DNA of 64,000 nucleotides from Mesorhizobium sp. YIM 152430 (GTDB taxonomy: Bacteria; Pseudomonadota; Alphaproteobacteria; Rhizobiales; Rhizobiaceae): positions 62,001-126,000 of the forward strand of contig NZ_JARGES010000055.1 of NCBI RefSeq assembly GCF_029210365.1, written 5' to 3'. Below the pieces are notes generated by a model that saw only the letters and a program-made list of their open reading frames with translations, made no database searches and was not told the origin of the DNA. Of this stretch, positions 47,490 to 57,988 are shown piece by piece. The stretch's first letter is position 1, and each line of letters starts with the position of its first letter. The position numbers and the translations under genes were made by a program.

Positions 47490-49049
47490 GTGTCAGAAAG
47501 CAAGATTGAAGACCAGGCGTCCGAACAGACCCTGACCTTTGCCGATCTCGGACTTTCGCCCAAAGTCCTCTCCGCCGTGACCGACGCCGGATACACCGTG
47601 CCGACGCCGATCCAGGCGGGCGCGATTCCTCACGCGCTTCTCGGCAAGGATGTCCTGGGCATCGCCCAGACGGGCACCGGAAAGACAGCCGCCTTCGTTT
47701 TGCCGATGATCACCCGCCTTGAAAAGGGCCGCGCCCGCGCGCGTATGCCGCGCACGCTGATTCTCGAGCCGACGCGCGAACTCGCCGCACAGGTCGAGGA
47801 GAACTTCATCAAATACGGCAAGAACCACAAGCTCAACATCGCGCTTTTGATCGGCGGCGTGTCGTTCGACGAGCAGGAAAAGAAGCTCGAGCGCGGCGCC
47901 GACGTCCTGATCGCGACGCCTGGCCGGCTTCTGGACCACCGCGAGCGCGGCAAGCTCCTGCTCAACGCGGTCGACATTCTCGTCATCGACGAAGCCGACC
48001 GGATGCTCGACATGGGCTTCATTCCCGATATCGAACGCATCTGCGAGATGATCCCGTTCACCCGGCAGACGCTGTTCTTTTCCGCGACGATGCCGCCGGA
48101 GATCACCAAGCTCACGGAAAAGTTCCTCCAGGCGCCGGTTCGCGTCGAGGTCTCGAAAGCCGCGTCGACCGCCACGACGGTCACGCAAAGGCTGGTGAAG
48201 TCCAAGTCGAAGGATTGGGACAAGCGCGCAACGCTGCGCGATCTGATCCGCGCCGAAGAAGGCGAACTGAAGAACGCGATCATCTTCTGCAACCGCAAGA
48301 CCGCAGTTTCCGAACTCTTCCGTTCCTTGGTGAAGCACGAATTCGACGCAGGCGCCCTGCATGGCGACATGGACCAGCGCGCGCGCATGGCGATGCTCGC
48401 CGGTTTCCGCGACGGCAAGCTGAAGCTCCTCGTGGCCTCCGACGTCGCGGCGCGCGGCCTCGACATTCCCGACGTCAGCCACGTCTTCAATTTCGACGTG
48501 CCGATCCACGCCGAGGACTATGTCCACCGGATCGGCCGCACCGGCCGCGCCGGCCGCTCGGGCAAGGCCTTTACGCTGGCGACCAAGGCGGACGGAAAAT
48601 ATGTCGACGCGATCGAGAAGCTGATCGGCCAGAGCATCGAATGGCACGACGGCGACCTGTCGACCATCGTCCACGATGACAGCGCAGACGAGGCACCGCG
48701 CCGTGGCGCCAAGGGCGCTCGCGGCCGTGGCGGCCGCAAGAGCGATGCCGAAAAACGCCCGCGTCGTGGCCGCAAGTCCGATGAGGCTCCGGCGGTCGCC
48801 GCCGCCGTCGATGCGCCCGTTGAGGACGTGGCGCAGGCACCGGCCGTCGCGATCGAAGAGCGCACCGAGCGGCGCGACGCGATCCGCGTGGGAAATGCCG
48901 AGCGCCAGCGTGCCACTTACGGGTCCGACCAGCGCAACACGCGCAACCAGGACCGCGACCGCCGCCACCGCCGCGACGATCTGGGCGAAGCTCCGATCGG
49001 CTTCGGCGACGATATTCCTGCCTTCATGAAGGTTGTGGCGAAGGTTTGA
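47490..49049 (+). CDS. DEAD-box ATP-dependent RNA helicase (RhlE-like)
   Basis: This 519-residue protein has a Q motif (YTVPTPIQAGAIPHALLGKD), Walker A AQTGTGKTAA, PTRELAAQ, the VIDEADRMLDMGF motif, SATMPPE, and motif VI HRIGRTGRAGRSG. A low-complexity, arginine/alanine-rich tail of about 120 residues (GRGGRKSDAEKRPRRGRKSD) probably binds RNA. It remodels RNA, for example in ribosome assembly or mRNA decay. The start is GTG. The stop overlaps the convergent tfoX-like gene by 26 bp. Confidence 0.95.
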   Translation: MSESKIEDQASEQTLTFADLGLSPKVLSAVTDAGYTVPTPIQAGAIPHALLGKDVLGIAQTGTGKTAAFVLPMITRLEKGRARARMPRTLILEPTRELAAQVEENFIKYGKNHKLNIALLIGGVSFDEQEKKLERGADVLIATPGRLLDHRERGKLLLNAVDILVIDEADRMLDMGFIPDIERICEMIPFTRQTLFFSATMPPEITKLTEKFLQAPVRVEVSKAASTATTVTQRLVKSKSKDWDKRATLRDLIRAEEGELKNAIIFCNRKTAVSELFRSLVKHEFDAGALHGDMDQRARMAMLAGFRDGKLKLLVASDVAARGLDIPDVSHVFNFDVPIHAEDYVHRIGRTGRAGRSGKAFTLATKADGKYVDAIEKLIGQSIEWHDGDLSTIVHDDSADEAPRRGAKGARGRGGRKSDAEKRPRRGRKSDEAPAVAAAVDAPVEDVAQAPAVAIEERTERRDAIRVGNAERQRATYGSDQRNTRNQDRDRRHRRDDLGEAPIGFGDDIPAFMKVVAKV

Positions 49050-49374
49050 TCTTTTTCGACATTTCGGCGCGGCGGGAAGCCGCGTCGGCCTTGCGCGCCC
49101 ATTCGGCGAATTCCGCCGGATCGTCCAGCGCGGCATCCGGAATGGACCAGTACGGCATCAGCGCCGGCTTGCCCTTGCCCTCATAGACCCATTGCCGCGA
49201 GCCTGCCGCCGCAAATTCGGGCGCGGTTTGCGCATCAGCCTTCAGCCAGACTTCGTCGAAAGCGTGAAGCGCGATGATCCGGCCCTGATGGTAAATCCCG
49301 TGGCCGCCGAACATGCGCCGGACCGTGACCGGACCGAATTCGGCAAACATGTCGATGAAATCGGCTGTCTGCAT
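49024..49374 (-). CDS. TfoX N-terminal domain protein
   Basis: This 116-residue protein starts MQTADFIDMFAEFGPVTVRR and continues MFGGHGIYHQGRIIALHAFD, the TfoX_N signature, with YEGKGKPALMPYWSIPDAAL near the end. Single-domain TfoX_N proteins are common in Alphaproteobacteria; their role is unclear, and regulation of competence is not implied. It is the last gene on the suf-operon strand, 13 bp after sufA, and overlaps the 3' end of the helicase gene. Confidence 0.9.
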   Translation of the reverse strand: MQTADFIDMFAEFGPVTVRRMFGGHGIYHQGRIIALHAFDEVWLKADAQTAPEFAAAGSRQWVYEGKGKPALMPYWSIPDAALDDPAEFAEWARKADAASRRAEMSKKIKPSPQPS

Positions 49375-49387
49375 CGCCGGGCTCCGG

Positions 49388-49777
49388 TCAGACGACGACA
49401 CCCTGTCCGCGCGCTTCGGCCAGCGCCTTGAGGTCGGCCGGCTGAAGCTCGATCGATTCGCCGCAGCCGCAGGCGGAGGACTGGTTCGGATTGTTGAAGG
49501 TGAAGCCCGAGCGCAGCTTGGTCGTCTCGAAGCCCATTTCCGTGCCGAGCAGGAACAAAGCGGCTTCCGGCGCGACATAGACATGCGCCCCATCGCGCTC
49601 GACATGGTCGTCTTTCGGGTCGGGCGCGGTGACGAGGTCGACCGTATACTCCATGCCCGCGCACCCGCCCTTCTTGATGCCGACGCGGATGCCCACCGCA
49701 CCCTCGCGCGCGGCAACGATGTTGCGAACGCGCGCGGCTGCCTCGTCGGTCAGGGTCAGAACTTGAAAACGTGCCAT
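49388..49777 (-). CDS. sufA: Iron-sulfur carrier protein, SufA/IscA type
   Basis: This 129-residue A-type carrier has the three conserved cysteines in GIKKGGCAGMEYTVD and SSACGCGESIEL, which bind an Fe-S cluster for transfer to target proteins. The start is placed at MARFQVLTLTDEAAARVRNI, because upstream residues in the open frame do not fit the family. It ends the Fe-S part of the operon, following sufT by 94 bp. Confidence 0.94.
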   Translation of the reverse strand: MARFQVLTLTDEAAARVRNIVAAREGAVGIRVGIKKGGCAGMEYTVDLVTAPDPKDDHVERDGAHVYVAPEAALFLLGTEMGFETTKLRSGFTFNNPNQSSACGCGESIELQPADLKALAEARGQGVVV

Positions 49778-49871
49778 CAACTGCTCCATGCCGGCGGGTT
49801 CAAGGCCCGCGGAATGATCTGGACCCCGAAGATGGGGAAGTTCGCGTCCGCGTGCAACCACGAACCTCAGA

Positions 49872-50240
49872 TCAGTACCAGCCGACGGCGACCTGTGCCT
49901 CTTCGGACATGCGGTCCGGCGTCCAGGGCGGATCGAACACCATCTTCACGTCGACATCGGAAACGCCTTCGACGGTGCTGACGGCGTTCTGCACCCAGCC
50001 GGGCATTTCGCCGGCGACGGGGCAGCCCGGCGCCGTCAGCGTCATGTCGATCTTGACCGACCGGTCGTCCTCGATGTCGATCCTGTAGATCAGGCCGAGT
50101 TCGTAGATGTCGGCCGGGATTTCCGGGTCATAGACCGTCTTCAGCGCCGACACGATGTCGTCGGTCAGCCGCGCGATCTCTTCCGCGGGAATGGCGGAAA
50201 CACTCGTGTTTTCAGTGGTCGCTGCTGCATCGTCGGTCAT
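49872..50240 (-). CDS. sufT: SUF-associated DUF59/MIP18-type protein (SufT-like)
   Basis: This protein of about 122 residues (MTDDAAATTENTSVSAIPAE...) has the DUF59 core KTVYDPEIPADIYELGLIYR and the motif TAPGCPVAGEMPGWVQNAVS, with one conserved cysteine. DUF59 proteins help mature Fe-S proteins and are often encoded at the end of suf operons. It lies 4 bp after sufS, so translation is probably coupled. Confidence 0.9.
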   Translation of the reverse strand: MTDDAAATTENTSVSAIPAEEIARLTDDIVSALKTVYDPEIPADIYELGLIYRIDIEDDRSVKIDMTLTAPGCPVAGEMPGWVQNAVSTVEGVSDVDVKMVFDPPWTPDRMSEEAQVAVGWY

Positions 50241-50244
50241 GGCT

Positions 50245-51489
50245 TCACCCGAAGAAACTACGCGCCTTTTCAAGCGCTTCGGCGAGAGTGTCGATCTCGG
50301 CCCTGGTATTATACATGGCGAATGAGGCACGGCATGTCGAGGTCACGCCGAAACGCTTCAAAAGCGGCTGCGCGCAATGCGTGCCGGCGCGCACGGCAAC
50401 GCCGGCGCGGTCTATGACCATCGACACGTCATGGGCGTGGATGCCCTGAAGTTCGAAGGAGACGATGGCGCCCTTGCCCGGCGCGTTGCCGATGATGCGC
50501 ATCGAATTGATGCGCGACAGCCGCTCATGTGCATAGGCCGCAAGCTCGGCCTCATGCGCCGCGATCGCCTCGCGGCCGATGCCTTGCATGTATTCCAGCG
50601 CCGCGCCGAGCCCGATCGCCTGCACGATGGGCGGGGTGCCGGCCTCGAAGCGGTGCGGCGGCTCGTTATAGGTGACGTTTTCCTCCGTCACCTCCTCGAT
50701 CATCTCGCCGCCGCCCTGGAACGGACGCATCTTCTCCAGCATTTCCTTGCGACCGTAGAGAATGCCGATGCCTGACGGGCCATAGACCTTGTGACCGGTG
50801 AAGACGTACCAGTCGCAGCCAAGATCCTGCACGTCGACGACGGTGTGGACCGCCCCCTGACTGCCGTCGACCAGGACCGGAATGCCGCGCGCATGGGCGA
50901 TCCGCACGATCTCCTTGATCGGCGTCACGGTGCCGAGCACGTTCGACATGTGCGTGATCGCGACCAGCTTGGTCCGATCCGTCAGGCGCTTCTCGAATTC
51001 CTCGATGTGGAACCGGCCCTCGTCGTCGACCGGCACCCAGACGAGCTTGGCTCCCTGCCGCTCGCGAATGAAATGCCAGGGCACGATGTTGGAGTGATGC
51101 TCCATCACCGAAAGCACGATCTCGTCGCCCTCGCCGATATTCGGCATCCCGTAGCCATATGCGACCGTGTTGATCGCTTCGGTCGCGGACTTGGTGAAGA
51201 CGATCTCATCGACGCTCGACGCGTTGAGGAAGCCGCGCACGGTTTCTCGCGCCGCTTCATAGGCGTCCGTCGCTGCATTGGACAGGAAGTGCAGGCCGCG
51301 ATGGACATTGGCGTATTCGGACGAATACGCCTTCGCGATACGGTCGATCACCGCCTGCGGCTTCTGCGCCGACGCGCCATTGTCGAGATAGACCAGAGGC
51401 TTGCCGTAGACTTCCATCGACAGGATCGGGAAGTCGCGGCGGATCGCCTCGACGTCATAGGGCTTCAACGTTCCTGTCGGCGCATTCAT
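50245..51489 (-). CDS. sufS: SufS-type cysteine desulfurase
   Basis: This 414-residue group II cysteine desulfurase provides sulfur from cysteine. The PLP lysine sits in WYVFTGHKVYGPSGIG, and the active-site cysteine in VAVRAGTHCAQPLLKRFGV, without the long flexible loop of IscS enzymes. SufS usually works with SufE or SufU, and neither is visible in the window. It is the second cysteine desulfurase in this operon and follows sufD after 4 bp. Confidence 0.96.
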   Translation of the reverse strand: MNAPTGTLKPYDVEAIRRDFPILSMEVYGKPLVYLDNGASAQKPQAVIDRIAKAYSSEYANVHRGLHFLSNAATDAYEAARETVRGFLNASSVDEIVFTKSATEAINTVAYGYGMPNIGEGDEIVLSVMEHHSNIVPWHFIRERQGAKLVWVPVDDEGRFHIEEFEKRLTDRTKLVAITHMSNVLGTVTPIKEIVRIAHARGIPVLVDGSQGAVHTVVDVQDLGCDWYVFTGHKVYGPSGIGILYGRKEMLEKMRPFQGGGEMIEEVTEENVTYNEPPHRFEAGTPPIVQAIGLGAALEYMQGIGREAIAAHEAELAAYAHERLSRINSMRIIGNAPGKGAIVSFELQGIHAHDVSMVIDRAGVAVRAGTHCAQPLLKRFGVTSTCRASFAMYNTRAEIDTLAEALEKARSFFG

Positions 51490-51493
51490 GGGT

Positions 51494-52768
51494 TTACCCG
51501 TGATTCGCGAACCAGTCCTCGAGCCGCGCTTCCAGCGCCTCGACGATGGCCTCGTCGTCCAGTTCCTCGATGATTTCGCGCAGGAACGCCTTGACGAGCA
51601 GCCCGCGCGCCAGCTTCTCCTCGATGCCGCGCGCCATCAGGTAGAAAAGATGTGCGTGGTCGATCTCGGTCACCGTCGCACCATGTCCGCAGGCGACGTC
51701 GTCGGCGAAGATTTCCAGTTCCGGCTTGGTGGAAAACTCGCCGTCGTCCGACAGAAGCAGCGTGTTGCACGCCATCTTCGCGTCCGTCTTCTGCGCGATG
51801 CGGTCGACGCGGATCTGGCCCTGGAACACGCCATGCGCCTTGTCGGTGATGACGTTGCGGATGATCTCGGTCGAGGTCGTGTGCGGGGCCGCATGGTCGA
51901 GCACCATCGTCACGTCGCAATGGACGTCGCCGCCCAGAAGATTGACGCCGCGCAGGCGGAAATCCGAACCCTCGCCGGCCGCCACGACATGGACTTCCTG
52001 CCGCACGAGCTTGCCGCCGGTGTTCATCAGGAAGATCGTGACCCTGGCATCGGCGCCGATCCGCGCGCGGATCTGGCCGAGATGGGTCGCAGCCTTCGGC
52101 TGGTCCTGGATGATCAGCCAGTTGATCTCGGCACCGTCGCCGATCTCGACGTCGGTCACCGAACTGACCAGCGCATCGGCCGTGCCGGTCTGGCGCTCGA
52201 CGATCGTCGCCTTGGTGCCCTTGCCGATCCGGGCGGCAAAACGCGCATGAACCTGTCCGCCGGAATGGACGTTCTGAAGCTCGATCGGCGCGGCGATCTC
52301 GGCGCCGTCCGGGATCGTCAGGTCGAAACCGTCGGAGACGAATGCGGCATTGATCGCGCCGACCGCATCGTCCGCCTTCAGCGGCGACAGATCGCCCGCG
52401 AGCGCGCCGCTCATCAGGCGGTCGGCGATCTTTTCGATCCGCACGCCATCGAGGCCGGCATGGGGCTGGGCGTTGCCGTCGATGACCGACAGAACCGACG
52501 AGCCATCGACCAGGGGCGCGATGGCTGCTGCATCGCCCGCGCCGCCATTCGCCGGAACGGACGCCAGCAGGCGGCGCAGATCGGTGTAGTGCCACGCCTC
52601 GACGCGGCGCGTCGGCAGGCCGGCCTTGAGGATCGCGGCGGCCTCGTCGCGCTTGGTCGCGACTTCCGGCGAGCCGGTCAGCGACGGACGGCGCGCGGCG
52701 AAACCTTCGATCAGGGCCTCCTCGGCGCTCGTCAGCTTGGGTGCTGCGTGAACGTTCATGTCAGCCAC
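51494..52768 (-). CDS. sufD: Fe-S cluster scaffold subunit SufD
   Basis: This 424-residue protein has the SufBD beta-helix core (HAAPHTTSTEIIRNVITDKA, ELEIFADDVACGHGATVTEI, then DHAHLFYLMARGI). The conserved histidine and cysteine region that pairs with SufB in the SufBC2D scaffold is present. The N-terminal helical domain is normal. It lies 5 bp after sufC and 4 bp before sufS. Confidence 0.95.
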   Translation of the reverse strand: MADMNVHAAPKLTSAEEALIEGFAARRPSLTGSPEVATKRDEAAAILKAGLPTRRVEAWHYTDLRRLLASVPANGGAGDAAAIAPLVDGSSVLSVIDGNAQPHAGLDGVRIEKIADRLMSGALAGDLSPLKADDAVGAINAAFVSDGFDLTIPDGAEIAAPIELQNVHSGGQVHARFAARIGKGTKATIVERQTGTADALVSSVTDVEIGDGAEINWLIIQDQPKAATHLGQIRARIGADARVTIFLMNTGGKLVRQEVHVVAAGEGSDFRLRGVNLLGGDVHCDVTMVLDHAAPHTTSTEIIRNVITDKAHGVFQGQIRVDRIAQKTDAKMACNTLLLSDDGEFSTKPELEIFADDVACGHGATVTEIDHAHLFYLMARGIEEKLARGLLVKAFLREIIEELDDEAIVEALEARLEDWFANHG

Positions 52769-52773
52769 CCCGC

Positions 52774-53529
52774 TCAGGCCGCTTCGCCGATGATGCCGGC
52801 ATAGCCGTCGCGTTCCAGTTCGAGCGCGAGCGACTTGTCACCCGACTTCACGACCTGGCCGCGCGAGAGCACATGCACCGAATCCGGCACGATGTAGTCG
52901 AGCAGGCGCTGGTAGTGCGTGATCACGACGAAGGCGCGATCGGGCGAACGCAACGAGTTGACGCCGTCGGCCACGATCTTGAGCGCATCGATGTCGAGGC
53001 CGGAGTCGGTCTCGTCGAGAACGCACAGCTTCGGCTCCAGAAGCTTCATCTGCAAAATTTCCGCGCGCTTCTTCTCACCGCCGGAAAAGCCGACATTGAG
53101 CGGGCGCTTCAGCATCGCCATGTCGATGTTGAGGCCGGCAGCGCTTTCCTTCACGCGCTTCAAGAATTCGGGAATCTTCAGATCGTCCTCGCCGCGTGCC
53201 TTGCGCTGCGAGTTCATCGCGACCTTGAGGAATTCCATCGTGGCGACGCCCGGTATCTCCATCGGGTACTGGAAGGCGAGGAAGATGCCCGACGCGGCGC
53301 GCTCGGCCGGATCCATTTCGAGGATGGATTCGCCATTGTAGAGAATGTCGCCTTCGGTGACCTCATAGTCCTCGCGGCCGGCGAGGATGTAGGACAGCGT
53401 CGACTTGCCCGAGCCGTTCGGGCCCATGATGGCCGCGACTTCGCCCTTCTGGACGGTCAGGTTCAGGCCGCGGATGATCTCGGTGCCGTCTTCGGCGATG
53501 CGGGCGTGCAGGTTCTTGATTTCAAGCAT
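52774..53529 (-). CDS. sufC: Fe-S cluster assembly ATPase SufC
   Basis: This 251-residue ABC-type ATPase has Walker A IMGPNGSGKSTLSYI, the signature VGFSGGEKKRAEILQM and Walker B LCVLDETDSGLDIDALK. It drives conformational change of the SufBCD scaffold in the cytoplasm. It has no membrane domain. It lies 15 bp after the DoxX-like gene and 5 bp before sufD. Confidence 0.97.
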   Translation of the reverse strand: MLEIKNLHARIAEDGTEIIRGLNLTVQKGEVAAIMGPNGSGKSTLSYILAGREDYEVTEGDILYNGESILEMDPAERAASGIFLAFQYPMEIPGVATMEFLKVAMNSQRKARGEDDLKIPEFLKRVKESAAGLNIDMAMLKRPLNVGFSGGEKKRAEILQMKLLEPKLCVLDETDSGLDIDALKIVADGVNSLRSPDRAFVVITHYQRLLDYIVPDSVHVLSRGQVVKSGDKSLALELERDGYAGIIGEAA

Positions 53530-53544
53530 GTCGTCCTCTTGAGG

Positions 53545-53835
53545 CTAGTCTTGCCTTGTACCGTGATGCGCGCCCGCCACTGCGAGGAGGCCCGCCATGA
53601 TTCCCAAATTCTTGGTGAAGAGCTGGAATTGGATCGAAGCCGCTTCACCGTCGAGCACCCAGAAAGGATGCAGATACCAGTTCACCACCGCCACATAGGC
53701 GATCAGTCCAAACGAAGCGGGCCACACCAGCCGCCCCGCGATCAACGCAATTCCCGCCGCCATCTGGGCGGCAGATACGAGGTAAACGAACGGCAATGGC
53801 CGCTCGAAACCCGCCCCCGAAAGCATCGCCACCAT
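53545..53835 (-). CDS. DoxX-like membrane protein inside the suf operon
   Basis: This frame has hydrophobic segments (FVYLVSAAQMAAGIALIAGR, PASFGLIAYVAVVNWY, FTKNLGIMAGLLAVAGAHH) and the four-helix DoxX pattern. From the ATG at 53835 it has 96 residues and lacks the first helix. The same frame, however, stays open upstream to the sufB stop and encodes [20 protein letters not shown] then ILKLG, a perfect first helix. No ATG, GTG or TTG exists there, only CTG at 53922-53920, overlapping the sufB stop, and ATT. The real start may therefore be non-canonical. DoxX-type proteins are linked to sulfur or redox chemistry, but the role here is unknown. Confidence 0.7.
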   Translation of the reverse strand: MVAMLSGAGFERPLPFVYLVSAAQMAAGIALIAGRLVWPASFGLIAYVAVVNWYLHPFWVLDGEAASIQFQLFTKNLGIMAGLLAVAGAHHGTRQD

Positions 53836-53918
53836 CGTGTCTGTCGCGCCGAGCTTCAGGATTGCCGATCCGGCAAAGAAAACACCGAAAGCGATGCGCG
53901 CGATGACGACCGCGGAAA

Positions 53919-55427
<1,509 letters not shown>

Positions 55428-55573
55428 GAGCGCTCTCCATCCAGGCCGGGGTCAAGGCCCCGCAGTTGTCGATTTCGCATCCGCAGCAATGCCGCCGGGA
55501 TGCGCGTTACATAGGGAGGATCGTCGGCAAATGCACCCCGCGGCGAGCCGATATCCTCGAAATTTCCTGGCCG

Positions 55574-56728
55574 TCAGGCGGCAGCCTTCCTGCGGCTCAT
55601 AAACCCTTCAAGTGCGGTTGCGAAAGCCGCGATCTCTTCGTCGCCGGTCCAATGGCCTATCGAGACGCGAATGCCGCTGACATCCTCGCCATGGCCCATG
55701 GCCTTGAGCACCCGGCTGGCGCCCACCTTGCCGGACGAACAGGCAGACCCTGACGACACGGAAATGCCGGCGAGATCGAAGGCGATCTGCGCCGTCTCGG
55801 CCTTCACGCCCGGAATGCCGAAGAACACCGTATTGGGCAGACGCTCCGTCTTGTCGCCGAAGATGACCGCCTCGGGAACGCGCGCGCGGATCGCGGTCTC
55901 GATGCGGTCGCGCTTTGCGCGCAGGGCATCTGCCTGGGGCAGCACGGCGAGAGCGCTGCGCGCCGCGGCCCCGAAACCGGCGAGCGCGGCGTAATTCTCC
56001 GTCCCGGCGCGATGTCCGCGCTCCTGCCCGCCACCGGTGGCGATCGGCGTCGGCATCAGCACGTCGCTGTTGCCGACCAGCGCGCCCGCGCCCTTCGGTC
56101 CGCCGATCTTGTGCGCGGCGAGGATCAGGAAATCGGCGCAAAGCGCTGCGATGTCGAGGGAAATCCGCCCGCCAGCCTGCACCGCGTCAAGCACAAGCAC
56201 GCCGCCGGCTTCGTGGACGATGGCGGCAATCTTCGCAGCCGGCTGGATCACGCCCGTCTCGTTGTTGGCCAGATGCACCGCGACGAGTGGCAGGCCCGTC
56301 GAGCGGTCATGTGCGTCGAGCGCAGTCTTCAGCGCATCGAGATCGAGCACGCCGTCGCTGCCCACCGGCAGTTCGACGATGTCGTCCATGGCAAAACGAC
56401 CACCGCCGACGACGATCGTGTGATCGGTGGTCGACGTGTAGAGCCTTGAATAACGCAGCGGCGAACGGCCCATGCGCCAGTCCGGCGTCAGCACCAGCGC
56501 CACGGCCTCGCTCGCGCCCGACGTGAAGATCACATGATCCGGCTTCGCGTTGCACATGGCCGCGACGTCGCGCCTTGCCTCTTCGATCAGCCGCCTTGCC
56601 TGCCGACCCTCCGCATGGACGGAGGACGGATTGGCCGTCAGGTCGAGCGCAGCCACCATCGCCGTCTTCGCTTCAGGCAGAAGCGGCGCGCTGGCATTCC
56701 AGTCCAGATAGAAGCGGCGTCCGGTCAT
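55574..56728 (-). CDS. IscS/NifS-type cysteine desulfurase
   Basis: This 384-residue class V aminotransferase has the PLP lysine in ILAAHKIGGPKGAGALVG and the catalytic cysteine in SSGSACSSGKVGASRVLKAM, on the longer loop of group I enzymes. It is the promoter-proximal gene of the suf operon, behind the iron control element candidate. Two cysteine desulfurases of different groups in one operon are seen in several rhizobia. It may serve Fe-S assembly or tRNA thiolation. Confidence 0.93.
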   Translation of the reverse strand: MTGRRFYLDWNASAPLLPEAKTAMVAALDLTANPSSVHAEGRQARRLIEEARRDVAAMCNAKPDHVIFTSGASEAVALVLTPDWRMGRSPLRYSRLYTSTTDHTIVVGGGRFAMDDIVELPVGSDGVLDLDALKTALDAHDRSTGLPLVAVHLANNETGVIQPAAKIAAIVHEAGGVLVLDAVQAGGRISLDIAALCADFLILAAHKIGGPKGAGALVGNSDVLMPTPIATGGGQERGHRAGTENYAALAGFGAAARSALAVLPQADALRAKRDRIETAIRARVPEAVIFGDKTERLPNTVFFGIPGVKAETAQIAFDLAGISVSSGSACSSGKVGASRVLKAMGHGEDVSGIRVSIGHWTGDEEIAAFATALEGFMSRRKAAA

Positions 56729-56844
56729 GGCGGCGGCGTCATATCCAATTCGTGGCGTTGGCGGCGGACGGCGTTATTTCCTTGAATTCGCAAGGCGAGC
56801 CGTCCTATCTACCCGCTTTGCGAAAAGCGGCGAACCCTCGCCAC

Positions 56845-56861
56845 TTTTGAATAATTCTAAA
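56845..56861 (-). promoter_or_regulatory. Candidate Irr-type iron control element upstream of the suf operon
   Basis: On the minus strand the site reads TTTAGAA-TTA-TTCAAAA. It matches the published rhizobial ICE form TTTAGAA-N3-TTCTAAA at 13 of 14 arm positions. Its centre is 125 bp upstream of the first suf-operon gene and 101 bp from the divergent hydrolase gene. Irr is known to control suf in rhizobia; control here is inferred from the site only. Confidence 0.65.
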
Positions 56862-56953
56862 CTAGTTTCTATGGAGACGCCCGCCCCGCGTCAAGCCCGA
56901 ACCACCAGTCCTGGGTTTTGCGGCGTCCATCGGCGGTTCAACTGGAGTATCCC

Positions 56954-57628
56954 ATGCCCGAGGTCATCTTCGCAGGTCCGGCCGGACGCCTTGAAGGTCG
57001 CTATCAGCCCTCCAAGGAGAAGAACGCACCGATCGCGATCGTGCTGCATCCCCATCCGCAATTCGGCGGCACGATGAACAACAAGATCGTCTACGACCTC
57101 TTCTACATGTTCCAGAAGCGCGATTTCACCGTATTGCGCTTCAACTTCCGTAGCATCGGCCGCAGCCAGGGCGAGTTCGATCACGGCACGGGCGAACTTT
57201 CCGATGCGGCGGCCGCACTCGACTGGGTGCAGTCGCTCCACCCCGATTCCAAGAGCTGCTGGGTCGCGGGCTATTCCTTCGGCGCCTGGATCGGAATGCA
57301 GCTTCTGATGCGTCGCCCGGAGATCGAGGGCTTCATATCGATTGCCCCGCAGCCCAACATCTACGACTTCTCGTTCCTCGCGCCTTGCCCGTCCTCGGGC
57401 CTGATCATCCATGGCGATGCCGACCGCGTGGCGCCGCCCAAGGACGTGCAGACGCTCGTCGACAAACTCCACACCCAGAAGGGCATCACGATCACGCAGA
57501 AGACGCTACCCGGCGCGAACCACTTCTTCGCGCAGCACAGCGAGACGCTGATCGAGGACTGCTCGGACTATCTCGACCGGCGACTTGCCGGCGAACTGGC
57601 CGATCCCAAACCGAAACGCCTGCGCTGA
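56954..57628 (+). CDS. Alpha/beta hydrolase (COG2945-like)
   Basis: This 224-residue protein starts MPEVIFAGPAGRLEGRYQPS. It has HPHPQFGGTMNNKIVYDLFY and LRFNFRSIGRSQGEFDHGTG, the nucleophile elbow GYSFGAWIG (serine near residue 108), an acid region at HGDADRVAPPKDV, and a histidine in PGANHFF. These fit the cytosolic COG2945 alpha/beta hydrolases, whose substrates are poorly known. GGAG precedes the ATG by about 7 nt. It is divergent from the suf operon; the 225-bp gap contains the ICE candidate. Confidence 0.9.
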   Translation: MPEVIFAGPAGRLEGRYQPSKEKNAPIAIVLHPHPQFGGTMNNKIVYDLFYMFQKRDFTVLRFNFRSIGRSQGEFDHGTGELSDAAAALDWVQSLHPDSKSCWVAGYSFGAWIGMQLLMRRPEIEGFISIAPQPNIYDFSFLAPCPSSGLIIHGDADRVAPPKDVQTLVDKLHTQKGITITQKTLPGANHFFAQHSETLIEDCSDYLDRRLAGELADPKPKRLR

Positions 57629-57711
57629 CCTGACGCAACGTCAACCACTCTCGACTTGGTGCCGGACTCATGACAGCTTCCGGTTGTCATCAGACAATCG
57701 AGGGGATCGCG

Positions 57712-57984
57712 ATGCACAGGTTCGAGATCTACAAGGACAAGAAGGGCGAAACGCGCTTCCGCTTTCGCGCCGGCAATGGCGAGATCATGTTCTCGTCGGA
57801 GGGCTACAAGTCAAAGGCGTCGGCCGTCAAGGCCGTCGAATCGATCAAGAAGAATGCGCCCGAAGCCGCCGTGGACGACATGACGGCCGCCGCCAAGCCG
57901 GAAGCAGCAGCCAAGCCCGCGAAAGCCGCTGCCAAATCGGCCGCCAAGAAGGCAGCGCCGAAAAAGGTGACGGCCAAGGCCTGA
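57712..57984 (+). CDS. YegP-type (DUF1508) protein with Lys/Ala-rich tail
   Basis: This 90-residue protein starts MHRFEIYKDKKGETRFRFRA and continues GNGEIMFSSEGYKSKASAVK, the DUF1508/YegP fold of about 50 residues. A tail of about 40 residues is nearly all Lys, Ala and Pro, as in histone-H1-like proteins, suggesting nucleic-acid binding. GAGGGG precedes the ATG. The function is unknown. It converges with anmK. Confidence 0.88.
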   Translation: MHRFEIYKDKKGETRFRFRAGNGEIMFSSEGYKSKASAVKAVESIKKNAPEAAVDDMTAAAKPEAAAKPAKAAAKSAAKKAAPKKVTAKA

Positions 57985-57988
57985 TGCT

